Shown: piece after piece, positions 27,906 to 36,399 of the stretch | Numbering within the stretch: the stretch's first letter is position 1 | Layout: every line of letters starts with the position of its first letter | Assembly: GCA_945881885.1 (NCBI GenBank) | Contig: CAMCVI010000010.1 | Span: 1 to 64,000 of the forward strand | Reading direction: 5' to 3' | DNA from: Chryseobacterium gleum | GTDB lineage: Bacteria; Bacteroidota; Bacteroidia; Flavobacteriales; Flavobacteriaceae | Length of the DNA stretch: 64,000 nt | The notes under the pieces: generated by a model | Told to the model about the DNA's origin: nothing | What the model saw: only the letters and a program-made list of their open reading frames with translations | Database searches by the model: none | Position numbers and translations under genes: made by a program

Positions 27906-28322
27906 ATGAATTTTAAAAAACACATAAGCATTTATTTGGCATTATTTATTTTATTAGTAAATAGTAGTGCTAGTTTGGTATTGCATTTTTGTAATGACCA
28001 AATTGCTTATGTATCTTTGGTTTATCATGAAAATAAATTAGTAGACTCTGCAACTGAAGGTTCATGTTGTGCAACTGAAGATGCAACTGACGAAAAAGGT
28101 TGTTGCTCAAATGAGGAAATAAAAGTTGAAAAAAAAATAGAATATTCTATAACAAAAGATTTTTCAAATCCTATTTCAACACTTTTTTTTGAAAATCAAA
28201 CAACTGCTTTTTCAAATCAAACATGTTTTTTATTATTACCAAGGAAAACAGCACCTTACTACTGTAATTCCAATGCACCCCCCTTTTACAAACTTTATTC
28301 TCAACTTATTTTTTACGCATAA
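27906..28322 (+). CDS. HYC_CC_PP-type small secreted protein, probable copper-related
   Basis: A 138-residue protein with an N-terminal signal peptide (about 1-25) and the features of the HYC_CC_PP family: LHFCND in the mature N-terminus, two CC pairs (SCCATE and GCCSNE) and a late NAPPF. The clustered cysteines suggest metal binding. The TonB-dependent receptor and HMA protein genes that follow support a role in copper handling, but no function is proven. The gene is separated from the receptor by 48 bases. Confidence 0.78.
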   Translation: MNFKKHISIYLALFILLVNSSASLVLHFCNDQIAYVSLVYHENKLVDSATEGSCCATEDATDEKGCCSNEEIKVEKKIEYSITKDFSNPISTLFFENQTTAFSNQTCFLLLPRKTAPYYCNSNAPPFYKLYSQLIFYA

Positions 28323-28370
28323 TTTGTATTGTTTTTAGTTATTTAAATTATAAACTTTATAAAATTTATT

Positions 28371-30641
28371 ATGTACAAAATAATATTATTGGTTATGTTA
28401 CCCATTCTTTCTTTAGCACAAAATAGTGTGCAGGGAAAAATTACCGATTCGGAAAACAAGCCTATCACAAATGTAAAAATTACAATTCCAGAATTAAATG
28501 CCGTATTGTTTTCTAACGAAAGCGGATTGTTTAGTTTGATTCAAGGAAACCGTAATTTATTATTAGTAATAGAGAAAAGCGAATTTCAGACCCTTGAAAT
28601 TCAACAAAGCGTAAAATCAGATTTTACAATTCAATTAGCAAAAATCGAATCGGGAAACAATATTGCAACTGTAAATATTGTAAAGAAGCAAAATACATTG
28701 GGAAGAAAACAAAAAGCAGTTACAAATACTCAAAATTTATCACAAGGTGAATTGCAAAAAGCGGCTTGTTGTAATTTATCTGAAAGTTTTGAAACCAATC
28801 CGTCTATAGATGTAAATTTTTCTGATGCTGTAACTGGGAATAAGCAAATTAAAATGTTAGGATTAACCAGTCCGTATATTTTAATGAGTGAAGAAAATAT
28901 TCCAGCTATAAGAGGAGCTTTACAAGCTACAGGTTTAAACTTTATTCCAGGAACTTGGGCAGAAAGCATTCAAATTACAAAAGGCGCCGGAAGCGTGGTG
29001 AATGGATATGAAAGTATTTCGGGTCAAATAAATTATGAACTGGTTAAACCACAAAAAGAAGATCCGTTTTTCGCCAATGTTTATGCTTCAAATGATGGCA
29101 GATATGAATTGAATACTCATTTTGCAAATAAATATTCAGATAAATTAAGTTCCTTGGTTCTTTTGCACGGCAATACTAGAAATATTAAAAATGATATGAA
29201 TCATGATGGATTTTTAGACAATCCGTTAGGAAAACAAGTCAATATTTTAAATCGTTGGCAATATAATAATGTAGAAAAAGGAATTGTATCATTCTTAAAT
29301 ATCAAATATTTTTCTGACGAAAAAACGGGGGGAACTATAAACGATAATTCGCACGAAATGGTTATGAATCCAAATTTATGGACCAGTCATGTGAACACGG
29401 ACAAAATAGAAATTTCCAACAAAATAGGCTATGTTTATCCAAGCATGCCATTTCAAAGTATTGGGTTTCAACAGGCTTTTCAATACAATAAAATGCATTC
29501 GGAATTTGGTGATAAAGTGCATCATATTCATCATAAAAATTATTTTTCTAATCTTATTTTTAATTCGATTATTAACAATACTAAACATAAATTTATTACG
29601 GGTTTGAATTTTAATTTTGATAAATTTCAAGAACATTTAGAAGCCAATTTTATGGCAGAATACGATAGAATTGATACCTCAATTGGTTCGTTTTTTGAAT
29701 ATTCCTACGATAATTTAAATAATCTTAGTTTCGTTTTAGGCGCCAGAGCCGATAGTCATAACAGATTGGGCTTGTTTTTTACGCCTAGAGCACATGTTAA
29801 ATATAATCCGTTTGAAAAAACTACGTTTCGTTTTTCTGCAGGTAGAGGAAAAAGAGCCTCCAATATTTTTGCTGAAAATATAAATGTTTTGGCTAGTTCT
29901 AGAGACATTATTATTAAAAATGAAAACGGAAAATTATATGGTTTAAATCCAGAAATAGCTTGGAATTATGGCGCGAGTTTTATTCAGAAATTTTATATAT
30001 TTGGAAAAGAAAATGAGATTGTTGTAGATTATTATAAAACCGATTTTAGTAATCAAATTGTGGTAGATTTAGAAAATGCAAGACAAGTAACTTTCTCTAA
30101 CTTAAATGGGAAAAGTTTTGCGGAATCTTTTCAATTAGAATGGAATATTAATTTAATGACGCACTTAAATTTAAGAACGGCTTATAAATATTTAAATGTT
30201 AAAACGGATTACGCTACAGGATTATTAGACAAGCCGTTACAAGCCAAAAATCGTTTTTTTGCTAATATTGCTTATGAAACACATATTTTGGAAAAAGGAC
30301 AACAATGGAAATTTGATGCTACTTTTAATTGGATTGGTCAGCAAAGATTGCCAAATACACAGGCAAACCCAGTTCAGTATCAATTATCGGAGTTTACGCC
30401 AAGTTACCAGCTTATTAATGCACAAATAACGCGAACATTTTCAAGTACATTTGAAATGTATTTTGGGACTGAAAATTTAGGTAATTTTAAACAAAAAAAT
30501 GCTATAATTGCTTCGGATAATCCTAATAGTCCATATTTTGATAGTACAATGATTTATGGCCCAGTTTTTGGCATAATGTATTACGCAGGAATAAGATTTA
30601 AAATAAAAGATAAAAAAGAACAAAATCAAATAAATCATTAA
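28371..30641 (+). CDS. TonB-dependent outer membrane receptor, probable metal (copper) transport
   Basis: Outer membrane beta-barrel receptor of 756 residues: signal peptide (1-16), carboxypeptidase-like regulatory domain (about 18-95, VQGKITDSENKPITNV), plug domain (about 120-230, with ITKGAGSVVNGYESISGQINYEL) and a barrel to the C-terminus. The Cys pair in KAACCNLSESF before the plug is typical of the group found with HMA proteins and may bind copper. The downstream HMA gene starts 11 bases after its stop. Substrate is inferred from these neighbours. Confidence 0.88.
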   Translation: MYKIILLVMLPILSLAQNSVQGKITDSENKPITNVKITIPELNAVLFSNESGLFSLIQGNRNLLLVIEKSEFQTLEIQQSVKSDFTIQLAKIESGNNIATVNIVKKQNTLGRKQKAVTNTQNLSQGELQKAACCNLSESFETNPSIDVNFSDAVTGNKQIKMLGLTSPYILMSEENIPAIRGALQATGLNFIPGTWAESIQITKGAGSVVNGYESISGQINYELVKPQKEDPFFANVYASNDGRYELNTHFANKYSDKLSSLVLLHGNTRNIKNDMNHDGFLDNPLGKQVNILNRWQYNNVEKGIVSFLNIKYFSDEKTGGTINDNSHEMVMNPNLWTSHVNTDKIEISNKIGYVYPSMPFQSIGFQQAFQYNKMHSEFGDKVHHIHHKNYFSNLIFNSIINNTKHKFITGLNFNFDKFQEHLEANFMAEYDRIDTSIGSFFEYSYDNLNNLSFVLGARADSHNRLGLFFTPRAHVKYNPFEKTTFRFSAGRGKRASNIFAENINVLASSRDIIIKNENGKLYGLNPEIAWNYGASFIQKFYIFGKENEIVVDYYKTDFSNQIVVDLENARQVTFSNLNGKSFAESFQLEWNINLMTHLNLRTAYKYLNVKTDYATGLLDKPLQAKNRFFANIAYETHILEKGQQWKFDATFNWIGQQRLPNTQANPVQYQLSEFTPSYQLINAQITRTFSSTFEMYFGTENLGNFKQKNAIIASDNPNSPYFDSTMIYGPVFGIMYYAGIRFKIKDKKEQNQINH

Positions 30642-30652
30642 ACACAAAAATT

Positions 30653-31003
30653 ATGAAAAAAATAGTATTACTAATTTTAATTGCCTTTTTAGGAATTAAT
30701 GTAAACGCACAAGAACAACCAAATAAAAATAAAAAAGTAGAAGTTGAAGTCAATGGTGTTTGTAATATGTGTAAAAAACGTATCGAAAAAGCCGCTTATT
30801 CTGTAAAAGGAGTAAAAAGCGCTATTTGGCATGTAGAAGACCAAGATTTACATTTAATCATTGATGAAACAAAATGTAAGGTTTTAGATGTAGAAAAAGC
30901 AGTAGCAATTGCTGGACATGACACTAAAGACATAAAAGCTACTGACGCACAATATGCAAAAATACATGGATGTTGTAAATATAGAACTGATGAAAAGCAT
31001 TAA
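30653..31003 (+). CDS. Heavy-metal-associated (HMA) domain secreted protein
   Basis: Small periplasmic or secreted metal-binding protein of 116 residues with a signal peptide (1-20), an HMA fold (about 28-95) holding VNGVCNMCKKRIEKA, where Cys37 and Cys40 form the metal-binding CxxC, and a further Cys-Cys pair near the end (HGCCKYR). The HMA domain binds copper(I) in known members. It starts 11 bases after the TonB receptor and is probably co-transcribed with it. Confidence 0.9.
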   Translation: MKKIVLLILIAFLGINVNAQEQPNKNKKVEVEVNGVCNMCKKRIEKAAYSVKGVKSAIWHVEDQDLHLIIDETKCKVLDVEKAVAIAGHDTKDIKATDAQYAKIHGCCKYRTDEKH

Positions 31004-31054
31004 AACTGCTAAATTTAATTAGATAATTACAATTTATATTTATTTATAAAATAG

Positions 31055-31076
31055 AAGTCCTACATTTGTGGGACTT
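31055..31076 (+). terminator. Hairpin terminator of the copper cluster, overlapping a promoter-like box
   Basis: AAGTCC (31055-31060) pairs with GGACTT (31071-31076) and runs into six Ts. Its loop contains TACATTTG (31061-31068), a full TAnnTTTG match, so the same bases may serve the next gene as a promoter. Confidence 0.6.
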
Positions 31077-31085
31077 TTTTACGCC

Positions 31086-32231
31086 TTGGAGAAAATCACA
31101 ATAAAAATATTCGAAACTAGCAAAGATTTGCCAGAAAATTGGAATACAGTTGCCGCTGAAAACCATTTTCTGCAATTACCGTATTTAAATGTTTTAGAAC
31201 TTTCTGCGCCTACAAATATGCAATGTTTTTATATTGGAATTTATGAAAATGCCGAATTAATTGGCGTTTCGTTAGCCCAATATTTAGATTTAAATAAATT
31301 AGAATCTTTTGGAGAAAGAGACAACTGTTTCAAAACATTCATCCGAAATTTTATTTTCCGAAATTTCGCTTCGCATACATTGTTTATTGGGAATAATATG
31401 ATAACTGGACAAAACAGTTTTACTTTTAATAAACAAATAAGTTTTGAAAATATTAGTTACTTATTAACCCAATGTTCTCATGAATTAATCCAATTTTTCA
31501 AACAAAAAGGAATAAAAATTCATTTGGTTTCTTTTAAAGATTTTTATCAAGATTGCGCTGTCGAATTTAAAAAGTTTGCTTTTAAGAACATTTACGAATT
31601 CAACACCCAACCCAACATGATTTTTGACTTACCTTCATCATGGCTCGTCAAAGATGATTATTACAACGCCTTTTCAAAAAAATATCGAGATCAATACAAA
31701 AGAACGCACACAAAATTTGAAGGGATTTTGGTTAAGGAATTAGATTTTGATGAGGTTGTTTTTCATGAAAACAGAATTAATGAATTGTATCATCATGTTG
31801 CCAAAAACGCACCTTTTAATACTTTTTTCTTGGCAGAAAATCATTTTTCAACATTTAAAAAACAATGTGGAAATGGATTTAAAATTTTTGGTTATTTTTT
31901 GGATGAAAAACTAATTGGTTTTCATTCCGTTTTATTAAACGACGGTGTTTTAGAAACCTATTTTTTAGGATACGATGACCAAATTCAAAAAGAAAAAATG
32001 TTGTATTTAAATATGTTATACAACATGACAGAATTTGGAATCACACATCAATTCAAAAAAATTATTTTTGGAAGAACCGCCCTAGAAATTAAAAGTTCTG
32101 TAGGCGCGACTCCCACAAAAATGACCGGTTTTATTTTTCACAACAATAAAATATTAAATACTTTTTTAGGAAAAATATTCAGAAATTTAGAACCTGAAAC
32201 TGTTTGGCAACAGCGTCATCCTTTTAAATAA
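31086..32231 (+). CDS. GNAT/FemAB-like acyltransferase-fold protein
   Basis: The protein is about 381 residues if it starts at the TTG at 31086; an upstream GTG at 31068 lies within the terminator hairpin and is unlikely. It has two GNAT-like halves: the second (about 190-380) contains YRDQYKRTHTKFEG, FGYFLDEKLIGFHSVLLNDGVLETYFLGYD and MLYLNMLYNMTEFGI, resembling FemAB or peptidoglycan-bridge-like acyltransferases. Substrate is unknown. Neither neighbour gives a hint. Confidence 0.7.
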   Translation: MEKITIKIFETSKDLPENWNTVAAENHFLQLPYLNVLELSAPTNMQCFYIGIYENAELIGVSLAQYLDLNKLESFGERDNCFKTFIRNFIFRNFASHTLFIGNNMITGQNSFTFNKQISFENISYLLTQCSHELIQFFKQKGIKIHLVSFKDFYQDCAVEFKKFAFKNIYEFNTQPNMIFDLPSSWLVKDDYYNAFSKKYRDQYKRTHTKFEGILVKELDFDEVVFHENRINELYHHVAKNAPFNTFFLAENHFSTFKKQCGNGFKIFGYFLDEKLIGFHSVLLNDGVLETYFLGYDDQIQKEKMLYLNMLYNMTEFGITHQFKKIIFGRTALEIKSSVGATPTKMTGFIFHNNKILNTFLGKIFRNLEPETVWQQRHPFK

Positions 32232-32260
32232 TGATAAAATCTATTTTGCAGTTCTTTTTA

Positions 32261-32291
32261 TTGAAAAAAACGAATTGTTTTCTTATTTTTG
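32261..32291 (+). promoter_or_regulatory. Promoter of the TPR protein gene
   Basis: TTG (32261-32263), 20 bases, then TATTTTTG (32284-32291), matching the Bacteroidetes consensus, 16 bases before the ATG at 32308. Confidence 0.7.
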
Positions 32292-32307
32292 AATATAAAT
32301 TAAAATT

Positions 32308-32982
32308 ATGAAAAAAGCCCTATTCTTTTTCTTACTGTTTTCTCAGTGCTTGTTTTCTCAGATTTTGTTTGAAAAAGCGGAAAAACTATATAAAGAAAAA
32401 AAGTTTGAGGAAGCCAAAGGGTTGTTTGAAAATTACTTAAAATCTGCGCCTAATCATCAAAAAACTATTGAGTATTTGGGCGATATTGCAGGCAACTCAA
32501 AAAAATGGGATGAAGCAATTAAGTATTATAATAAGTTAAAACAACAAAACCCAAACAGCGCTAATTACTGGTATAAATATGGTGGCGCATTAGGTATGAA
32601 AGCCAAATCCGTTAATAAGTTTAAAGCGATTGGTATGATTGACGATTTAGAAACTGCTTTTTTAACGGCGGCCAATTTAGATAAAAAACATGTTGAATCT
32701 CGATGGGCGTTAGTAATGTTATATATCGAATTACCAGTAATTATTGGTGGTAGCGAAACCAAAGCTTTAAGGTACGCTGACGAAATTATGAACATTTCAA
32801 AATTAGAAGGTTATTTAGCAAAAGCGCACATTGATGTGTATTACAAAAGATACAAAGCGGCGGAAGTTAATTTACTAAAAGCACATCAAATTGGAAAATC
32901 AGCTACAACGTATGCCAAGTTATACGATTTATACATGAATAAATTAAAAGACAAGGAAAAAGCTCAAAACATTAAAAAGTAA
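32308..32982 (+). CDS. Secreted tetratricopeptide repeat protein
   Basis: The 224 residues have a signal peptide (1-18, FFLLFSQCLFS) and at least three TPR units (about 22-55, 57-90 and 160-215): KAEKLYKEKKFEEAKGLFENYLK is followed by AIKYYNKLKQQNPNSANYWYKYG. TPR proteins are scaffolds for protein contacts. It probably resides in the periplasm. I cannot assign a partner. It has its own promoter and stands before mpl with a 71-base gap. Confidence 0.82.
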   Translation: MKKALFFFLLFSQCLFSQILFEKAEKLYKEKKFEEAKGLFENYLKSAPNHQKTIEYLGDIAGNSKKWDEAIKYYNKLKQQNPNSANYWYKYGGALGMKAKSVNKFKAIGMIDDLETAFLTAANLDKKHVESRWALVMLYIELPVIIGGSETKALRYADEIMNISKLEGYLAKAHIDVYYKRYKAAEVNLLKAHQIGKSATTYAKLYDLYMNKLKDKEKAQNIKK

Positions 32983-33053
32983 TTAGGTAATGGGTTTGGG
33001 TAAATGTTAAACGTTACCTTTCACCCTGTACCTTTCACCATAAACCATACAAA

Positions 33054-34409
33054 ATGCGTACACATTTCATAGCCATAGGCGGAGCCGCCATGCACAATTT
33101 AGCCTTAGCTTTACACAATAAAGGATATCAAATAACAGGAAGCGATGACGCTATTTTTGAACCTTCAAAATCTAGATTAGAGAAAAAAGGATTATTGCCT
33201 TTAGAAATGGGTTGGTTTCCAGAAAAAATTACAACTGATATTGAAGCTGTTATTTTAGGAATGCATGCAAAAGAAGACAATCCAGAATTGTTAAAAGCAC
33301 AAGAATTAGGATTGAAAATTTATTCGTATCCAGAATTTTTATATGAACAATCTAAAAGCAAAACCAGAGTTGTAATCGGTGGTTCGCATGGAAAAACAAC
33401 TATCACTTCTATGATTTTACACGTAATGCATTATCATAATATTGAAGTTGATTATATGGTTGGCGCCCAACTAGAAGGTTTTGATACGATGGTGCACCTT
33501 ACAGAAACTAACGATTTTATCGTTTTAGAAGGCGACGAATATTTGTCATCCCCAATGGATAGACGACCAAAATTCCATTTGTACCAACCAAATATTGCGT
33601 TACTTTCAGGTATTGCTTGGGATCATATTAATGTTTTTTCAACGTTTGAAAATTATGTAGAACAATTTAGTATTTTTACTTCGCAAATTACAAATGGCGG
33701 CATTCTAGTTTATAATGAAGAAGACGCAACCGTAAAACAAGTGGCTGATGAAACTTCAAACCCAATTCGTAAAATTGCCTATCAAACACCAAGTTATACT
33801 GTTGAAAACGGAACTACATTATTAGATACGCCCGAAGGACCGATGCCAATTGAAGTTTTTGGAGCACACAACTTAAATAATTTAGCTGGTGCCAAATGGA
33901 TTTGCCAATGTATGGGCGTAGATGAGGTTGATTTTTACGAGGCAATAGCTACTTTTAAAGGAGCTTCAAAACGTTTAGAAAAAATTGCAGAGTTTGCAAA
34001 TAAAGTCGCATACAAAGATTTTGCGCATTCGCCTAGTAAAGTTTCAGCAACTACAAAAGCAGTAAAAGATCAATATCCTGACAGAAAACTAATCGCTTGT
34101 TTAGAATTACACACTTATAGTAGTTTAAATGCCGAATTTTTAAAAGAATACGAAGGTGCATTAGACGCAGCAGATGTAGCTATTGTTTTTTACTCACCAG
34201 ATGCGGTAAAAATAAAACAATTAGATGAAGTTTCTTATGAACAAATTGCACAATCATTCAATAGAAAAGATTTAATTATATATACGAACCCAGCAGAATT
34301 TAAAGATTATTTATTTTCACAAGATTTTGATAATTCTGCTTTATTATTAATGAGTTCTGGTAATTATGGTGGCTTGAACTTTGATGAAGTTAAAAAATTG
34401 GTCAATTAG
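33054..34409 (+). CDS. mpl: UDP-N-acetylmuramate:L-alanyl-gamma-D-glutamyl-meso-diaminopimelate ligase (Mpl)
   Basis: Cytoplasmic Mur-family ligase for recycling cell wall tripeptides onto UDP-MurNAc. The 451 residues have the N-terminal Rossmann domain (HFIAIGGAAMHNLALAL), the ATP-binding motif GGSHGKTT at 109-116, VLEGDEY (metal-binding), HNLNNLAGA and the C-terminal domain with KDFAHSPSKV and ELHTYSSLN. Length matches Mpl. The gene stands alone between a TPR gene and radC, with its own strong terminator. Confidence 0.92.
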   Translation: MRTHFIAIGGAAMHNLALALHNKGYQITGSDDAIFEPSKSRLEKKGLLPLEMGWFPEKITTDIEAVILGMHAKEDNPELLKAQELGLKIYSYPEFLYEQSKSKTRVVIGGSHGKTTITSMILHVMHYHNIEVDYMVGAQLEGFDTMVHLTETNDFIVLEGDEYLSSPMDRRPKFHLYQPNIALLSGIAWDHINVFSTFENYVEQFSIFTSQITNGGILVYNEEDATVKQVADETSNPIRKIAYQTPSYTVENGTTLLDTPEGPMPIEVFGAHNLNNLAGAKWICQCMGVDEVDFYEAIATFKGASKRLEKIAEFANKVAYKDFAHSPSKVSATTKAVKDQYPDRKLIACLELHTYSSLNAEFLKEYEGALDAADVAIVFYSPDAVKIKQLDEVSYEQIAQSFNRKDLIIYTNPAEFKDYLFSQDFDNSALLLMSSGNYGGLNFDEVKKLVN

Positions 34410-34440
34410 ATAATTAGTCAATGTGCTAATTTTTGAAAAC

Positions 34441-34474
34441 CTCCAAGAGTTTATAACTTTTGGAGTTTTTTTTT
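34441..34474 (+). terminator. Terminator of mpl
   Basis: CTCCAA and TTGGAG, with inner AGTT/AACT, form a ten-pair stem (34441-34465) followed by nine Ts. Confidence 0.85.
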
Positions 34475-34553
34475 ATTAAATAAACACGAAAATTATTTCT
34501 TGTTTGGTATATTTAAATTAAATTTGATTTTATAAACGCCAAAATAAATTTTT

Positions 34554-35237
34554 ATGTACACGCCAATTAATCAGTGGGCCGAAGATGATCGACCACGTGA
34601 AAAACTACAACTTAAAGGTAAATCAACCTTATCTGACTCCGAATTATTAGCCATATTAATAGGATCAGGCTCTAGAAATGAAAGCGCAGTACAATTGTGT
34701 CAGCGTATTTTAGCAGCATCAAACAACAATCTCAATCAACTTAGTAAGCTTTCAGTTCATCAATTAATTCAATTTAAAGGTATCGGCGAAGCTAAAGCCA
34801 TAAGTATTGTTGCTTCTTTAGAATTAGGTAGAAGAAGAAGGTTAGAAGAAGCAACGGAATTACCTAAAATCACATCAAGTAAAAGTATATTCGAAATTAT
34901 GCAACCCATAATTGGCGAATTACCTCATGAAGAATTTTGGGTATTGTATTTAAATAATTCCAATAAAGTAATTCATAAATCACAAATAAGCAAAGGCGGT
35001 ATCACAGGAACAGTTGTAGATAATAGAATGGTTTTCAAAACCGCTTTTGAATACCATGCCACCTCAATAATTTTAGCGCACAATCATCCTTCAGGCAAAT
35101 TACAAGCCAGTGATTCCGATATGCAATTAACAAAAAAGTTAACACTAGCTGGCCAAAATTTAGATATTTTAGTTTTAGACCATGTTATAATTACTGAATT
35201 TGGTTATTTGAGTTTTAAAGATTCGGGTATTTTTTAG
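34554..35237 (+). CDS. radC: RadC-family JAB-domain protein
   Basis: The 227 residues show the RadC architecture: an N-terminal helix-hairpin-helix part (ALLIGSGS-like AILIGSGSR, FKGIGEAKA) and a C-terminal JAB metalloprotease-like domain (HNHPSG and the downstream SDSD, completing the JAMM motif). RadC proteins are DNA-associated but their reaction is unsettled. It ends two bases before the left inverted repeat of the GxxExxY element. Confidence 0.95.
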   Translation: MYTPINQWAEDDRPREKLQLKGKSTLSDSELLAILIGSGSRNESAVQLCQRILAASNNNLNQLSKLSVHQLIQFKGIGEAKAISIVASLELGRRRRLEEATELPKITSSKSIFEIMQPIIGELPHEEFWVLYLNNSNKVIHKSQISKGGITGTVVDNRMVFKTAFEYHATSIILAHNHPSGKLQASDSDMQLTKKLTLAGQNLDILVLDHVIITEFGYLSFKDSGIF

Positions 35238-35238
35238 T

Positions 35239-35782
35239 ATGGGTACACAGATTTTTATTGATTTAACAGATTAAAAAATAAGTATGGATAATTTTAAACA
35301 TAAATCTATTACTGAGAAAATACTTAGAGCGTATTATAATGTGTATAATTCACTAGGTTTTGGTTTTTTGGAAAAGGTATATGAGAAAGCTTTATTAATA
35401 GAATTGGAAGATTTAGGTTTGGAAGTTGAACCTCAAAAGCAAATCAATGTTTACTATAAAAATAAATTAGTTGGGAACTATTTCGCTGATATTATTGTTG
35501 AAGAAAAAGTAATTTTAGAATTAAAAGCTACCGAGTTTTTATTAAGTTCACATTCAAGTCAATTGTATAATTATTTAAAATCTACTGAAATAGAAGTAGG
35601 TTTGATTCTTAATTTTGGAGAGAAACCTGAATTTAAAAGAATTGTATTCTCTAACGATTAGAAAACTAATTTGAATCAGTAGCGAAAGTAAATCTGCAAA
35701 TAATTTTTTAAAATTGCATATCAAATTAACGTAATTCTATAATAAGAAGAATCAGCAAAATCATAAAAATCCGTGTACCTAT
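35239..35782. mobile_element. Candidate mobile or repeat unit: GxxExxY gene between imperfect inverted repeats
   Basis: The left repeat 35239-35272 (ATGGGTACACAGATTTTTAT and on) and the right repeat 35750-35782, in inverted orientation, agree at about 28 of 34 positions with one gap. They enclose the GxxExxY gene. The left one starts two bases after the radC stop. Whether it moves is unknown; no transposase lies inside. Confidence 0.6.
35284..35661 (+). CDS. GxxExxY family protein (PD-(D/E)XK nuclease-like)
   Basis: A 125-residue protein with the family motif Gly27-Glu30-Tyr33 in GFLEKVYEKAL, then KNKLVGNYFADIIVEEKVILELKA, which carries the Asp and the Glu-x-Lys of the PD-(D/E)XK nuclease fold. 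The family is widespread, often in many scattered copies, and its function is unknown. Here it begins 12 bases after the left inverted repeat and ends 88 bases before the right one. The repeats and the gene together may form a unit that spreads. Confidence 0.9.
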   Translation: MDNFKHKSITEKILRAYYNVYNSLGFGFLEKVYEKALLIELEDLGLEVEPQKQINVYYKNKLVGNYFADIIVEEKVILELKATEFLLSSHSSQLYNYLKSTEIEVGLILNFGEKPEFKRIVFSND

Positions 35783-35808
35783 TTAATAATTATGATAAAT
35801 ACTTAATG

Positions 35809-35816
35809 TACTTTTG
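35809..35816 (+). promoter_or_regulatory. Candidate -7 box for the 35841 gene
   Basis: TACTTTTG matches TAnnTTTG 24 bases before the ATG at 35841. No clear -33 box. Confidence 0.4.
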
Positions 35817-35840
35817 TAAAAATAAAACTTCAGAAAAAAA

Positions 35841-36311
35841 ATGAAAGAATTATATCAATTTTCCAATTCCGATTTGGCATTGGTTTCGCAAATAAAAAAC
35901 CATCAAAATATTTCTGCAATTTTTTATCATTTTTGGATTAATTTAGTAAATCCAGAAGAAAAATTTGTTTTTGTAGATACTATTGAAATTGTCTTTGATA
36001 AATCAACAACTTATTTCTTTAAAATTAATGATGAAGATTCAGGTTACACGATATCAATAACTTATGACTTTGAAGAAGAACAAAAAGCATTGGCGGCCAA
36101 TTTTCGAGATGTACTTTCATTAAAAAGAGTGGATGTAAGTACTGCAACTATTTGGAAAGAGAAAATTAAAACACCGCTTTTATCAGTAAATACTGTTGTT
36201 GATTATGATATGAATAATGAGAATTTTATTCATTTTGATTTTATTGATGGCTCATTAGCAATTTATTACAATGAAGAAAAAGGATTATTAGTAGAAGATT
36301 ACGAACCATAA
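35841..36311 (+). CDS. Conserved-looking hypothetical protein
   Basis: A 156-residue acidic, probably soluble cytoplasmic protein; no signal peptide, membrane segment or motif that I recognise. It looks like an alpha/beta sandwich, with alternating hydrophobic stretches (VFVDTIEIVFD, YTISITYDFEEEQ, FIHFDFIDGSLAIYY). It is followed at 88 bases by the ABC transporter genes on the same strand. It could belong with that cassette but differs from the DUF2796 protein that heads similar cassettes in Proteobacteria. Confidence 0.6.
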   Translation: MKELYQFSNSDLALVSQIKNHQNISAIFYHFWINLVNPEEKFVFVDTIEIVFDKSTTYFFKINDEDSGYTISITYDFEEEQKALAANFRDVLSLKRVDVSTATIWKEKIKTPLLSVNTVVDYDMNNENFIHFDFIDGSLAIYYNEEKGLLVEDYEP

Positions 36312-36399
36312 TAATTTTTATTTAATTGAAATAAAATTTTGTTAATACGTTTTCAAACTTATTCCAATATTCTTATCTTGCCACATAATATTACACAAT

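Noticed and set aside
33010..33053. Repeated ACCTTTCACC before mpl
   Set aside because: Two short similar copies only; too small and low in information to call a site.
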